Below, piece after piece: positions 8,444-17,729 of a stretch of 64,000 nucleotides of DNA. The notes beneath the pieces are model-generated. The model was not told the origin of the DNA. It ran no database searches and saw only the letters and a program-made list of their open reading frames with translations. The DNA comes from Anabaena sp. PCC 7108 (lineage in GTDB: Bacteria > Cyanobacteriota > Cyanobacteriia > Cyanobacteriales > Nostocaceae). Position 1 is the first letter of the stretch; every line of letters starts with the position of its first letter. The DNA lies in assembly GCF_000332135.1 (NCBI RefSeq), contig NZ_KB235896.1, positions 682,001 through 746,000 on the forward strand. The letters run 5' to 3'. Both the position numbers and the translations under genes were made by a program.

Positions 8444-8890
8444 TCAACTTAATAATTCCTGTGGACATACAACAACAATACTTGTAGTTAATAAAAAATC
8501 ACTAGGATTAAAAGTTAAAATATGGGTAACTTGATAAGCAAGCATAACAGCAACAATACGCACATCATGAGTACGTTTACCCATTACTTTATTAGTTGTT
8601 ACCAAATTTAACCAATTGGGAAAAATGTCTTCAGACTCTTCCAACAGTGGAAAACGCTGAAGAATTTGGTCTATAGTATTTCGGGTTTTTTCTACAGTCC
8701 ACCCCAAACCATTCACTTCAACTGGTCGAGTAGCCACAACCCAAAACTCAACGAGTATTTGCGCTGTCAGCAAACATTCATCTCCCTGTGCAAGTAACCG
8801 AGATATAGCCTCTGTCGCTAAGTGATGCTGAATATCAGAAGGATTACAGAAGCGCATGACAACATTAGTATCAAGAATATATCTCGTCAT
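8444..8890 (-). CDS. PIN-domain toxin, VapC-like
   Basis: 148 residues. PIN-domain acidic residues are visible in order: the Asp of YILDTNVVMRF, the Glu of AQILVEFWVV, the Asp of KRTHDVRIVAVML and the terminal FNPSDF. These bind metal for RNA cleavage in VapC toxins. The gene overlaps its upstream antitoxin by 4 bp. Length is a little over the usual 130, with no sign of truncation. Confidence 0.85.
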   Translation of the reverse strand: MTRYILDTNVVMRFCNPSDIQHHLATEAISRLLAQGDECLLTAQILVEFWVVATRPVEVNGLGWTVEKTRNTIDQILQRFPLLEESEDIFPNWLNLVTTNKVMGKRTHDVRIVAVMLAYQVTHILTFNPSDFLLTTSIVVVCPQELLS

Positions 8891-9147
8891 TCTTCGTAAA
8901 TACTATCTCGATTAAAAGCTTCATCAGATAGACTTACACCAGTTTCAGGAAGTTGAGAAACCCATTCACGAAACTCCTTAGCCCTTGCTTCTGGGTCAGC
9001 ATCGGATTTAGGACTAACTGACAAACTATACTGACTATTTAGGGAAGCAGCAACTAATTCTGCTACTGAAAGTCCAACAGCACTAGCTTGTTGCTGCAAA
9101 GCTGTATAAACGTCATCGTTAAGTTCCAGGGTTAATACTTTGCTCAC
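8887..9147 (-). CDS. VapB-like antitoxin
   Basis: 86 residues beginning MSKVLTLELNDDVYTALQQQA, a ribbon-helix-helix-like N-terminus, followed by a flexible Ser-rich linker and an acidic tail (SDEAFNRDSIYEE) suited to toxin binding. The start codon is GTG at 9145-9147, with a weak AAGG upstream. The stop overlaps the PIN toxin start by 4 bp. It is divergent from the oxidoreductase gene at 9265, so the 117-base spacer likely holds both promoters. Confidence 0.8.
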   Translation of the reverse strand: MSKVLTLELNDDVYTALQQQASAVGLSVAELVAASLNSQYSLSVSPKSDADPEARAKEFREWVSQLPETGVSLSDEAFNRDSIYEE

Positions 9148-9264
9148 GATTTTTAAGCTACCTTAAATAACGTTCAAGTAATTATAGCTTTTTTCTACTT
9201 GAGAACCTAGAAAAATAAAGCATAATTAACCTTTATAACCATTAACCAACACAGAAAAATCACT

Positions 9265-10260
9265 ATGAACACACAACCTATCCGCGTCGGAGTTCTCGGT
9301 TTTGGTGGACTCGGACAAGCAGCCGCCAAACTCCTCTCCAGCAAACGAGAAATGATTCTAGTTGCAGCCGCAGACCAAAAAGGCTACGCTTACTCCACCG
9401 AAGGCTTAAACACCCAAGCTTGTATTACCACCTACCAAAAACAAGGTACAGTGGGTTATTTAGAACCAGTTGGCACATTAAGCAATAACAGCATTCAAGA
9501 CCTTATTCAAGCCACTGGTAACGCTGTAGATGGTTATTTCCTGGCTTTACCCAACCTCCCCAACGACTTTATCCCCTCTGTCGCCAAAGAATTTATCAAA
9601 GCTGGTTGGAAAGGTGTGCTAGTGGATGCTATTAAACGTACCAGTGCAGTAGAACAACTCCTGGCCATGAAAGATGAACTGCAAGCTGCGGGAATTACTT
9701 ACATGAGTGGCTGTGGTGCAACTCCTGGATTATTAACCGCCGCTGCTGCTTTAGCCGCCCAAAGTTACGCCGAAATTCACAATGTGGTAATTACCTTTGG
9801 TGTGGGAATTGCTAACTGGGAAGCCTACCGCGCCACGGTTCGGGAAGATATTGGACATATGCCAGGTTATAGTGTAGAAGCAGCTAGGGCGATGACTGAC
9901 GCAGAGGTGGAAGCATTACTAGATAAAACTAACGGTGTGCTGACTTTGGAAAACATGGAACACGCCGATGATGTAATGTTAGAAATAGCGGGAATTTGTT
10001 CACGGGATAGAGTCACAGTTGGTGGTGTTGTTGATACCCGCAATCCTAAAAAGCCTTTAAGTACCAATGTGAAAATTATCGGTCGTACTTTTGAAGGAAA
10101 AATTTCAACTCATACCTTTACATTAGGCGATGAAACCAGCATGGCTGCGAATGTCTGCGGTCCGGCTTTTGGTTATTTAAAAGCTGGTCAAGAATTACAT
10201 CAACGAGGTATTTCTGGTTTATTTACAGCTGCGGAAATTATGCCGAAGTTTGTAAAATAG
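9265..10260 (+). CDS. Saccharopine dehydrogenase-like oxidoreductase
   Basis: 331 residues. The N-terminus [18 protein letters not shown] is a Rossmann GxGxxG dinucleotide-binding loop. A central segment with [15 protein letters not shown] and [18 protein letters not shown] resembles the saccharopine-dehydrogenase/homoserine-dehydrogenase fold family. Proteins of this length are widespread in cyanobacteria under this generic name, and I do not know a proven substrate. True saccharopine dehydrogenases are longer, so lysine metabolism should not be assumed. Monocistronic: a strong hairpin follows at 10302. Confidence 0.75.
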   Translation: MNTQPIRVGVLGFGGLGQAAAKLLSSKREMILVAAADQKGYAYSTEGLNTQACITTYQKQGTVGYLEPVGTLSNNSIQDLIQATGNAVDGYFLALPNLPNDFIPSVAKEFIKAGWKGVLVDAIKRTSAVEQLLAMKDELQAAGITYMSGCGATPGLLTAAAALAAQSYAEIHNVVITFGVGIANWEAYRATVREDIGHMPGYSVEAARAMTDAEVEALLDKTNGVLTLENMEHADDVMLEIAGICSRDRVTVGGVVDTRNPKKPLSTNVKIIGRTFEGKISTHTFTLGDETSMAANVCGPAFGYLKAGQELHQRGISGLFTAAEIMPKFVK

Positions 10261-10301
10261 GTGATTGAGGATTGGTAATAGACATTTTTCGTAAATGTTG
10301 T

Positions 10302-10335
10302 AGAGACGTTCCCTGGAACGTCTCTGGCATTTTTT
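10302..10335 (+). terminator. Hairpin terminator after the oxidoreductase
   Basis: AGAGACGTTCC and GGAACGTCTCT form an 11-bp perfect inverted repeat (10302-10325; in practice about a 10-bp stem with a 4-base loop), followed by GGCA and six T residues. The placement 42 bases after the stop suits a Rho-independent terminator. Similar GAGACGTTCC-type palindromes are common dispersed sequences in Nostocales. Confidence 0.65.
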
Positions 10336-10378
10336 ATCATCGTCAATTTAACGGACATGATATTACCTATTACCTCGT

Positions 10379-10942
10379 TTAAGCTGGTGGAAGTTCAGAA
10401 GAGGAAAAAGACGATGTAACCTCTTCTTCAACCACAGAAGGGGGTGTTTGGATAATAAAAGGCAGTTCAGCACCCACAAGACCCCGTTGGATGCGTTCTG
10501 ATGTTTCTTTGAACACCACAAACAGAGGATAAATAGTATTTGCACCCTCACTCAAAATATGACTGTGACGAGGGTGCATTAACCATTCATATTCCTTATC
10601 TAATAACACTTGACTTTTGCGCCATCTTCCCAATAAATCAGAAAAGTCTTCATGGGGACGATGAATGAAAACTAAAATCTCTGCACCAGTTTTGATTTTC
10701 CATTCTGGGTCACACATGATAATAGCAATATCACAGGGTAAAATTGTACTCTGTGAAGTTTTTGTTTCAATGTCTCTAATTCTGACTATTGGTAAAGGAA
10801 TAGTAATGACACTTTCAGAAGGACGACGGAGACTAGGAATCATCTCCAAATAGGGACGATGTTGTTTGAGGAGAGCGATCGCAGCTAAATGATTGCTATA
10901 CTCAGCTAAACTAGCTTCATAAACAGATTTTTGTACAGGCAT
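10379..10942 (-). CDS. Conserved hypothetical protein
   Basis: 187 residues, function not recognised. No signal peptide or transmembrane helix. The N-terminal helix (SVYEASLAEYSNHLAAIALLKQHRPYLEMIPSLRRP) is followed by a strand-rich domain (VITIPLPIVRI, CDIAIIMCDPEWKIKTGAEILVFIHRPHEDF) and a disordered tail rich in Glu, Ser and Pro ([18 protein letters not shown]). It is downstream of a MITE-like element on its 5' side and convergent with the oxidoreductase gene. Confidence 0.55.
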   Translation of the reverse strand: MPVQKSVYEASLAEYSNHLAAIALLKQHRPYLEMIPSLRRPSESVITIPLPIVRIRDIETKTSQSTILPCDIAIIMCDPEWKIKTGAEILVFIHRPHEDFSDLLGRWRKSQVLLDKEYEWLMHPRHSHILSEGANTIYPLFVVFKETSERIQRGLVGAELPFIIQTPPSVVEEEVTSSFSSSELPPA

Positions 10943-10993
10943 AATTTTTCAGTTATTTAGTGATCAGTTAAGAGTTATCAGTTATCAGTTTCT

Positions 10994-11140
10994 AGGACTT
11001 ACGCAAGTGTCACACTAAAAATCTGTTGTAGGGTGCTTTACTACTGCATAAATCCTGCAAATAAACAGATTGTTGATATCTGACGTGGTTGGTGAGCTTG
11101 CCGAACCACACCCTACCAATGTGCCAGTTGCGTAAGTCCT
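10994..11140. mobile_element. MITE-like element, copy A
   Basis: 147 bp bounded by AGGACTTACGCAA and its inverse TTGCGTAAGTCCT. Internally it has GTGTCACACTAAAAATCTG and TGTAGGGTGC near the left end and ACCCTACCAATGTGCCAG near the right end. No reading frame for a transposase. Related copies are at 16136, 22835, 38332 and 55995. It lies between the hypothetical gene at 10379-10942 and pilC. Confidence 0.85.
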
Positions 11141-11181
11141 GAGTTTCTTCACTATTCACTGATAACTGTTTACTGATTTTT

Positions 11182-12405
11182 TTAGCCCAATGTTTCAAAT
11201 ACTTTGAACATAGGCAGATACATTGCTAACAAAATTGTACCAACCATTCCCCCAAGAACCACAATCATCAGAGGTTCCAAAATACTGGTTAGGGCTTTAA
11301 CTGCCTGTTCTACTTCATCTTCATAGAAATCGGCAACTTTCATCAACATAGCATCTAATTCCCCAGTTTCTTCGCCGATACTCATCATCTGAATTGCCAT
11401 AGGCGGAAAAACTGCATCTTTTTGCAAAGCAATACTAATCATACCTCCTTGTTGAACATCTAAACGGGCTGCATCTATGGCATTAGCAACCACTTGGTTT
11501 CCTGATGTATCTCGCACGATTTCCAAACAAGTTAGAATCGGTACACCTGAACGAGTTAAAGAGCCAAAAGTCCGGCTAAAACGAGCTACTGAAGACTTTT
11601 GAATTAAATCACCAAACAAAGGAACTTTTAAAGAAAGACGGTCAATTGTTTCTTTGCCAACACGGGTTTTGTAATACTGTTTATAGGCAAAGGATAATGC
11701 CATAAAAGCACCAATAATTGCTAAAGACCATACACTTCTTAGCACCTTACTACAAGTCATTAAAAATTGTGTTAAAGGAGGTAATTCTACTCCTATATCT
11801 TCAAAAATGTTCGCAAAAACGGGAATCAGAAAAACAGTCATCCCGACAAAAATGGCAGTAGCTAAAAAGCCTACAACCATTGGATAAGATAAAGCCGATT
11901 TAATTTGGTTTTGTAATCTGGCTACATCTTCTAATAATTTAGCCAAACGATTCAAAACCTCATCTAGAACCCCACCAACCTCTCCTGCTTGAACCATACT
12001 GACATACAAACCATCAAAGCATTCAGGATGTTTACGCATGGCATCTGAAAGATTAACTCCAGTTTGCACATCGTTGCCAATTTCAATCAGGGCTTGTTTA
12101 AGTTTAGGGTTACTACACTGTTCAGAGAGTACACCCAATCCTCTCACAATTGCCACACCGGCATTTACCAATGCAGCAAATTGACGAGAAAAAACCGCTT
12201 TATCTTTAACAGAAACCTTCACCAAAGAATTCTGAAATTTTTTGAAATCAAAGATTGAAGCCAAGCTTTGAGATTCTTTCAAGTCTTGAACAACAAAACC
12301 TTTATCTCTAAGATTAGTCCTAGCGTCTGACAAAGAATCAGCAACAAATTTCTCAGTGCGGGATTTTCCTTGGGAGTCACGAACACGAGCAAGATAAGTA
12401 GGCAT
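11182..12405 (-). CDS. pilC: Type IV pilus inner-membrane platform protein PilC
   Basis: 407 residues with two T2SSF/GspF domains. The N-terminal MPTYLARVRDSQGKSRTEKFVADS region precedes the first domain (FSRQFAALVNAGVAIVRGLGVL...GEVGGVLDEVLNRLAKLLED), then a hydrophobic helix (VVGFLATAIFVGMTVFLIPVF) and another (VWSLAIIGAFMALSFAY). The second repeat (FSRTFGSLTRSGVPILTCLEIV...GEETGELDAMLMKVADFYEDEV) ends in a last membrane helix. PilC couples the PilB/PilT motors to pilus assembly in the inner membrane. It is last in the pilB-pilT-pilC order on the minus strand, 125 bp after pilT; that gap contains GAATTAC heptamers. Confidence 0.95.
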   Translation of the reverse strand: MPTYLARVRDSQGKSRTEKFVADSLSDARTNLRDKGFVVQDLKESQSLASIFDFKKFQNSLVKVSVKDKAVFSRQFAALVNAGVAIVRGLGVLSEQCSNPKLKQALIEIGNDVQTGVNLSDAMRKHPECFDGLYVSMVQAGEVGGVLDEVLNRLAKLLEDVARLQNQIKSALSYPMVVGFLATAIFVGMTVFLIPVFANIFEDIGVELPPLTQFLMTCSKVLRSVWSLAIIGAFMALSFAYKQYYKTRVGKETIDRLSLKVPLFGDLIQKSSVARFSRTFGSLTRSGVPILTCLEIVRDTSGNQVVANAIDAARLDVQQGGMISIALQKDAVFPPMAIQMMSIGEETGELDAMLMKVADFYEDEVEQAVKALTSILEPLMIVVLGGMVGTILLAMYLPMFKVFETLG

Positions 12406-12530
12406 AATATCAATTAAAAATTAAAAATTGAAAATTGAAAAGTTTAGAGGTTGGTAATGGGTGATTAGTAATTCATAATTTGTAATTAGAATAATAACTA
12501 CGAATTACGAATTACGAATTAGATAGAAAC

Positions 12531-13655
12531 TTAATGCGCTCTAGCAACCGAACCAGGTTTTGCACCTGCGCCCTGTTGTGGATTTCCACCGATGAGACGT
12601 TGAACTTCATCGGGTTTAGAAGTCTTAGACATTGCTGCTTCAAAAGAGATAGTTCCAGCCTTATACAAATCAGCTAAAACTTTCTCTAGAGTTTGCATTC
12701 CCAACTTACCTCCTGTTTGGATAGCCGAGTAAATTTGGGCAGTTTTCCCTTCACGAATTAAGTTGGAAATAGCCGGAGTAATAATCATAATTTCTTGAGC
12801 CATTACTCGACCATATTCACCTGGTTTAGGATTTTTCTTAGGTACTAAGGTTTGACTAAACACTGCAACTAAAGAGTTGGACAATTGCACCCGCACCTGA
12901 GTTTGTCTTTCATGAGGGAAAACGTCAATCATCCGGTCAACTGTTTGTGCAGCTGAACTAGTGTGCAGTGTACCAAATACCAAGTGTCCAGTTTCCGCAG
13001 CTGAAATAGCCAAAGAAATGGTTTCCAAATCCCGCATTTCTCCTACCAGAACAATATCAGGATCTTCCCGCAAGGCTGCTTTTAAGGCATTAGCAAAGCT
13101 TTTGGTATCTTCACCTAATTGCCGTTGGTGAACCAGGCTTTTAATGGGTTCGTAGACAAATTCCACTGGATCTTCAACAGTTAGGATATGTTCTGCTCTA
13201 GTGCGGTTAATTAAGTCAATCATCGCCGCTAGGGTAGTGGTCTTACCGGAACCGGTCGGACCTGTGACGAGAATTAATCCTCTAGGCTTTTCAGACATTT
13301 CTCGGACTACATCTGGCAGACCTAATTTTTCAAAGTTAGGGATTTTAGAACTTAAAGCCCGCAAACAAGCTGCATAAGCTCCACGTTCTTTATAAACATT
13401 CACCCGGAAGCGAGCCAATCCTTTGACACCATAGGAACAATCTAATTCCCAGGTTTGTTCCAAGGTTTTCCGCTGGGTGTTGTTGAGCATACTGAAAATC
13501 AGTCTTTGGCACTCATCTGCTGTTAGGACATGATCTCCAATGGGAGTCAGATGACCACTGACGCGGAAATAGGGTGGCAAACCTGCTGATAAGTGCAGAT
13601 CCGAACCACCCATATCAATTAGCTGTTCCATCAAGTCTTCAATCATCATTTCCAT
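12531..13655 (-). CDS. pilT: Type IV pilus retraction ATPase PilT
   Basis: 374 residues. An N-terminal PAS-like domain (MIEDLMEQLIDMGGSDLHLSAGLPPYFRVSG) leads to the RecA-like core: Walker A GPTGSGKT at 132-139, the Walker B region DIVLVGEMRD at 200-209 and a His box around HTSS at 231-234. PilT powers pilus retraction and twitching motility. A GGAG ribosome-binding site precedes the ATG. The C-terminal 30 residues are Gly/Pro-rich and probably disordered. It lies between pilB and pilC. Confidence 0.95.
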   Translation of the reverse strand: MEMMIEDLMEQLIDMGGSDLHLSAGLPPYFRVSGHLTPIGDHVLTADECQRLIFSMLNNTQRKTLEQTWELDCSYGVKGLARFRVNVYKERGAYAACLRALSSKIPNFEKLGLPDVVREMSEKPRGLILVTGPTGSGKTTTLAAMIDLINRTRAEHILTVEDPVEFVYEPIKSLVHQRQLGEDTKSFANALKAALREDPDIVLVGEMRDLETISLAISAAETGHLVFGTLHTSSAAQTVDRMIDVFPHERQTQVRVQLSNSLVAVFSQTLVPKKNPKPGEYGRVMAQEIMIITPAISNLIREGKTAQIYSAIQTGGKLGMQTLEKVLADLYKAGTISFEAAMSKTSKPDEVQRLIGGNPQQGAGAKPGSVARAH

Positions 13656-13815
13656 AGTTGCTTCGCTCCAATTTAAAAATAGGGAATAGGGAACAATTCA
13701 AAATTAACAAACTTCTGCCTCTTGCCCCTTCAGTTTTGGATTTGCGATTTTAAATTTGAGATTGTTTAATCCAAAATCCAAAATCCAAAATCTAAAATTC
13801 TTCTGTCTCCTGTCA

Positions 13816-15825
13816 CTAATCTTGAAACCGGGGTGTCATACAGTAGGGACAATCTAGCCATTCTTGTTGTAGTGTGGCATCACAAGTTTTACAGGTCAGG
13901 CCACTCTTGCGTTTGGCTTTCAACTCAGCTTCCAAACCTGTATCAGTGAATGTCACACGCTCCACCTCTTCTAGAGTGGTGGCACCTTGACGAACTAGAT
14001 CCAGACTGTAAGCAAGCAAGGTTTTCATACCCTCCTCTACGGCTACTTCTTTGATGCGTTCTGTGGGTGCATCTTCGTTGATGAGAGTTTGCAGGCTTTC
14101 GGTAATCCGCATAACTTCATAAACACCAACACGCCCCTTATAACCAACACCATTACATTTTTGGCAAAGCTGATTGTTAGCTTTAGCTTCGACTGTGGCT
14201 TCTGAGGGGAGAGTATTAGCTTTATAGAAAGTTATTTCCACATCTTTAGCAGCTGATAAACCGTAGCGAGCTAGTTCATCAGAAGTGGGATTATAGGGAA
14301 TCCGACAGTCTGTACATACACGTCTGACCAGACGTTGTGCGAGAACGCCAATTAAGGAACTGGAAACCATGAAAGGTTCAATATCCATTTCTCCCAAACG
14401 AGCGATCGCACCAGGCGCATCATTGGTGTGTAAGGTAGTTAATACTAAGTGACCTGTCAGTGCCGCTTCTATCGCTGTTTTAGCGGTTTCCTTATCTCGT
14501 GTTTCCCCCACCAGCAACACATCAGGATCTTGTCGCAAGAAAGCCCGCAGCGCCGTCGAGAAATCCAGTCCTTTTTCCCGAATTACTTGTACTTGAGTAA
14601 TCCCTGGCAAACTGTACTCAATCGGGTCTTCTACAGTACTGATGTTAATTCCTGGATCGTTTTTTTCCGCCAATGCCGAATACAACGAAGTCGTTTTACC
14701 AGAACCTGTTGGACCTGTCACCAGAATCAACCCGAAGGGCTTGCTGACCATATCCTGGACAATATGCAAAGTCTCAGGATCAGTAATTAACTTATCCAAT
14801 CCTAGTTGAGTGGAAGAGTTATCCAGAATCCGCAGCACCACCTTTTCCCCATAGCGACTGGGTAAGGTATTGACACGGAAGTCAACTTTCCTTCCTTCAA
14901 ACAAACGGCGAATCCGTCCATCTTGAGGTAAACGCCTTTCCGCAATATCTAAATTAGCAATGATTTTAAATCGGGCTGTCACCGCCGGGATAATCTTTTT
15001 TGGCATAGCGGGAAAGGCTTCACGCAGTACCCCATCTTTGCGGAAACGAATTCGTAAGTTTTCCTCTTGTGGTTCGATATGAATATCCGAAACGCCTTCA
15101 TGCAAAGCTTTGAACAGGACTCTATTGACAAGTTTGATAATGGGTGCATCCTCAGCCCCCTTCATCGCTGCCCCTATGTCAACCTCTGCGTCTTCGGCGA
15201 CTTCATCAGTTATATTTTCTATATCTACTAAATCTTGACCAACATCTGTAAACTTTTCTTGTTCCCGTTGCTTTTGTATAACAGCGAACTCATCTAAGTA
15301 TTTGTTGATCATTTGCTGGTAATCTTCCTGGGTAATTACCAGTCGCTGCAAAGATAAACCTTGAGGGCGTAGGATGCGGTTGAGATCATCACAAGCCTCT
15401 AGATTATCCGGATCTACCATCGCCACTAACAAATAAGGCGGGTTATGCTCATCATGTTTAGATAGAGGTACTAAACGGTGACGACGACAGATATCCACTG
15501 GAATCAAGGTGTCAATCAATTTGCTGACGTTTACATTGCCAAGTTGACTGACTTGTGGATCAAGGGATTCAACACCGTATAGTATTTTTAATTCAAATAA
15601 ATGCTGTTTCTTGTATTCTCTAAGCAACTCAGGTGATAGTTGTTGCCCAGTGATTGATTCCAATACATCTGTCAACATTTTGCCAGATTTACGGCTTTCA
15701 ATCAGCGCCTGCCTCATCTGTTCATTATTGACATAGCCAGATTGTACTAACTGGTTGCCGAAGTGCGAAAACTCTGTTCTGGTAGTTAGAGCGGTGCTAC
15801 GCCGTTGTGGTGAGGAGTTAGTCAT
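13816..15825 (-). CDS. pilB: Type IV pilus assembly ATPase PilB
   Basis: 669 residues. An MshEN/GSPII_E N-terminal region (about 20-180) is followed by the ATPase core with Walker A GPTGSGKT at 371-378 and the Walker B region DVLLVGETRD at 435-444. The zinc-binding Cys set of the GspE/PilB family is present (C504, C507, C554, C557). A second C-terminal zinc ribbon (C645, C648, C659, C662) is also visible. PilB drives pilin polymerisation; MshEN-type N-termini can bind cyclic di-GMP, but binding here is not shown. First gene of the pilB-pilT-pilC group. In filamentous cyanobacteria these genes serve hormogonium gliding and DNA uptake. Confidence 0.95.
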   Translation of the reverse strand: MTNSSPQRRSTALTTRTEFSHFGNQLVQSGYVNNEQMRQALIESRKSGKMLTDVLESITGQQLSPELLREYKKQHLFELKILYGVESLDPQVSQLGNVNVSKLIDTLIPVDICRRHRLVPLSKHDEHNPPYLLVAMVDPDNLEACDDLNRILRPQGLSLQRLVITQEDYQQMINKYLDEFAVIQKQREQEKFTDVGQDLVDIENITDEVAEDAEVDIGAAMKGAEDAPIIKLVNRVLFKALHEGVSDIHIEPQEENLRIRFRKDGVLREAFPAMPKKIIPAVTARFKIIANLDIAERRLPQDGRIRRLFEGRKVDFRVNTLPSRYGEKVVLRILDNSSTQLGLDKLITDPETLHIVQDMVSKPFGLILVTGPTGSGKTTSLYSALAEKNDPGINISTVEDPIEYSLPGITQVQVIREKGLDFSTALRAFLRQDPDVLLVGETRDKETAKTAIEAALTGHLVLTTLHTNDAPGAIARLGEMDIEPFMVSSSLIGVLAQRLVRRVCTDCRIPYNPTSDELARYGLSAAKDVEITFYKANTLPSEATVEAKANNQLCQKCNGVGYKGRVGVYEVMRITESLQTLINEDAPTERIKEVAVEEGMKTLLAYSLDLVRQGATTLEEVERVTFTDTGLEAELKAKRKSGLTCKTCDATLQQEWLDCPYCMTPRFQD

Positions 15826-16112
15826 AAGTCAATAAGATAGGAGACCTCTTATTTAAGTATTCCCACACTGTAGTCAATAATTCGCATTGAGACTGTATTA
15901 AATTTAAGTTTAAAACTTTTTGTCTGAAAAATCTTGATGCTTAGAACTGTTTTCTGGTCAAGGAGAGAATAACTTTGACCCTTGGCCTCTGTCTATTCCC
16001 CTAAGTACGTGGGCTGAAGATTTATCGTTAGGATAAAGTAGGAGGGTTTTAGCCTCGTTAATTTTTCTTCACACAGTTATGTTAATTTGTGCCTACAGAC
16101 TTAATTTCTTTT

Positions 16113-16248
16113 CTAGCGTCGGTAATAACAGATTCAGGACTTACGCAACTGGCACATTGGTAGGGTGCGTCAGACTGCATAAATCCTGCAAATAAACAGA
16201 TTGTTGATATCTGACGCACCCTACAACTAGCGTCGGTAATAACAGATT
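16113..16248. repeat. 22-bp direct repeats flanking a partial MITE
   Basis: The sequence beginning CTAGCGTCGGTAATAACAGA at 16113-16134 recurs exactly at 16227-16248. The 92 bases between the two copies are a MITE-like element (copy B) whose right end is missing. Target-site duplications of small elements are usually under 10 bp, so a 22-bp duplication is unusual. Confidence 0.9.
16136..16226. mobile_element. MITE-like element, copy B, right end missing
   Basis: Starts AGGACTTACGCAACTGGCAC and carries the internal inverted pair GTAGGGTGCGTCAGA / TCTGACGCACCCTAC, with TGCATAAATCCTGCAAATAA between them. It stops at CCCTACAA without the ACACTTGCGTAAGTCCT-type end seen in the full copies at 10994 and 38332. 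Confidence 0.85.
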
Positions 16249-16687
16249 AAAAAACTGACTTATGATCAGGGTCGAAGTCCATCAAGTTCCACAGATCCAC
16301 GAAATTAATTCTTGGTGCTAACATTACTGTTTTGGCTAATGGCTTCAGAAAGGCCACACTAATTCATTCACTATTGGTCACAATTTGTCACAATAGGAGG
16401 ACGGTGAGATCACTCCCAAAAAAATGTCGGCGATCAAATCTGCTTAAGTTGCCAATCTTAATCAGTAAAGGTTGCAATATGTGGCTACTATCCTTTAAAT
16501 TTTATCTGAATCAATCTCAACTCTCAAAGATAGTACCAAGTAACCGCAGTTTTAATTATGGAATAAATCCCACATCCTGAAACCAAGTCTCTGCCTGAAA
16601 AAATGGGCAAAATCCCAAATCCCAAATCCCAAATCTACAATTGCTTGGCGCACTGCCGTAAAAAGCATCTGAGATGAGTAGACGATT

Positions 16688-17431
16688 ATGGACGAAAATA
16701 AACAAGTAAACAATACAAGCCAGCAATTGGGTGAACCAATAGAGGTAAAGCAAGCAATGAAAAGCGACTCTCCAGCCGAAATTAACTCTAACGAATCTGG
16801 CAGCGAGGTGACTGAGCAAATGGCAGCCGAAACTAATGTACCGACAGAACCTGCACTTACAGAGGAAAATGGTGTCGCTGCGGCAGAAACAATAGAGGTA
16901 AATACGGCAGCTTTAGCAGAATTGGCTCAACAAATTGAGTCTCTGAAAACACAACTTGAAGAGCGTAGTACCCAATATATGCGGATTGCCGCAGATTTTG
17001 AGAATTATCGCAAACGCGTCTCTAAAGAAAAAGAAGAGACAGATGTGCAGGTGAAACGGAATACGATTATGGAATTATTGCCTGTAGTCGATAATTTTGA
17101 GCGTGCCAGAGCGCACCTCAAACCGCAAACCGATGGCGAGATGACTATTCACAAAAGTTATCAAGGGGTTTATAAGCAATTAGTGGATTGTCTCAAGCGT
17201 TTAGGTGTTTCTCCAATGCGTCCTGAAGGTCAAGAATTTGATCCTAATCTCCATGAAGCAGTCATGCGGGAACATACAGATGAGCATCCAGAAGGTACAG
17301 TATTAGAAGAGTTAGTGCGTGGGTATTATTTGGGAGAACGTATACTCCGTCATGCAATGGTGAAAGTAGCAGCTCCAAAAGAAGATACACCTTCCGAACA
17401 AGAAGATGAGTCGAATCATGATCACGGTTAG
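16688..17431 (+). CDS. grpE: Nucleotide exchange factor GrpE
   Basis: 247 residues. The first 75 are low-complexity and acidic, the usual disordered cyanobacterial extension. The long coiled coil (about 80-130) contains the GrpE signature [21 protein letters not shown]. The C-terminal beta domain has [34 protein letters not shown] and [24 protein letters not shown]. GrpE drives ADP release from DnaK. dnaK follows about 300 bp downstream on the same strand, so the set is a heat-shock chaperone cluster. A hairpin at 17509-17543 may partly separate the two transcripts. Confidence 0.97.
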   Translation: MDENKQVNNTSQQLGEPIEVKQAMKSDSPAEINSNESGSEVTEQMAAETNVPTEPALTEENGVAAAETIEVNTAALAELAQQIESLKTQLEERSTQYMRIAADFENYRKRVSKEKEETDVQVKRNTIMELLPVVDNFERARAHLKPQTDGEMTIHKSYQGVYKQLVDCLKRLGVSPMRPEGQEFDPNLHEAVMREHTDEHPEGTVLEELVRGYYLGERILRHAMVKVAAPKEDTPSEQEDESNHDHG

Positions 17432-17508
17432 GTTTTCTTCATGCACTGTACTAACTGAATATTTCTAGATTCAGATAAGGGCGAGAATCCCAGTTCTCAA
17501 AAATGATT

Positions 17509-17543
17509 GGGCTGTTGAACTGTTTCTGAAATTTAACAGCCCC
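17509..17543 (+). terminator. Hairpin between grpE and dnaK
   Basis: GGGCTGTTGAA (17509-17519) pairs with TTTAACAGCCC (17533-17543, one G-U pair), giving a stem of about 11 bp. No strong T-run follows, so it could be a weak terminator or an mRNA processing/stability structure. A smaller GAGAA...TTCTC hairpin lies at 17483-17498. The surrounding 298-base spacer holds nothing else recognised. Confidence 0.45.
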
Positions 17544-17729
17544 ATCCAAATTTGTTTCCATCTCAAGACTCGGCTTCCTAATCAGCAGCAGACATCGCTA
17601 TAACTCTTTGTATTTCCACTGTATATCAACATGATTTACACAGATGTTACCTTTAGCTTCTAGCCCTGAGCAAAAAACGATAGTCCGCGAAAAATCACGG
17701 TAAAAGCACTCAGTAAAAATACTGTAAAT

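Larger units (their letters stand above)
15826..16687. other. Divergent intergenic region pilB / grpE with repeats
   Basis: About 860 bases between divergent pilB and grpE. It holds a 22-bp exact direct repeat at 16113-16134 and 16227-16248 flanking a right-truncated MITE copy, and three AAATCCC heptamers at 16610-16630. An 82-codon frame at 16332-16580 has no recognisable features and is not called. Promoters for both flanking genes must lie here, but no CIRCE-type inverted repeat was found. Confidence 0.6.

Noticed and set aside
16332-16580. 82-codon plus-strand frame between pilB and grpE
   Set aside because: Basic, low-information composition, no ribosome site and no family; overlaps no conserved sequence.
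17432-17729. CIRCE-type heat-shock operator upstream of dnaK
   Set aside because: Only an isolated AGCACTC is present without the inverted GAGTGCT at the right spacing.
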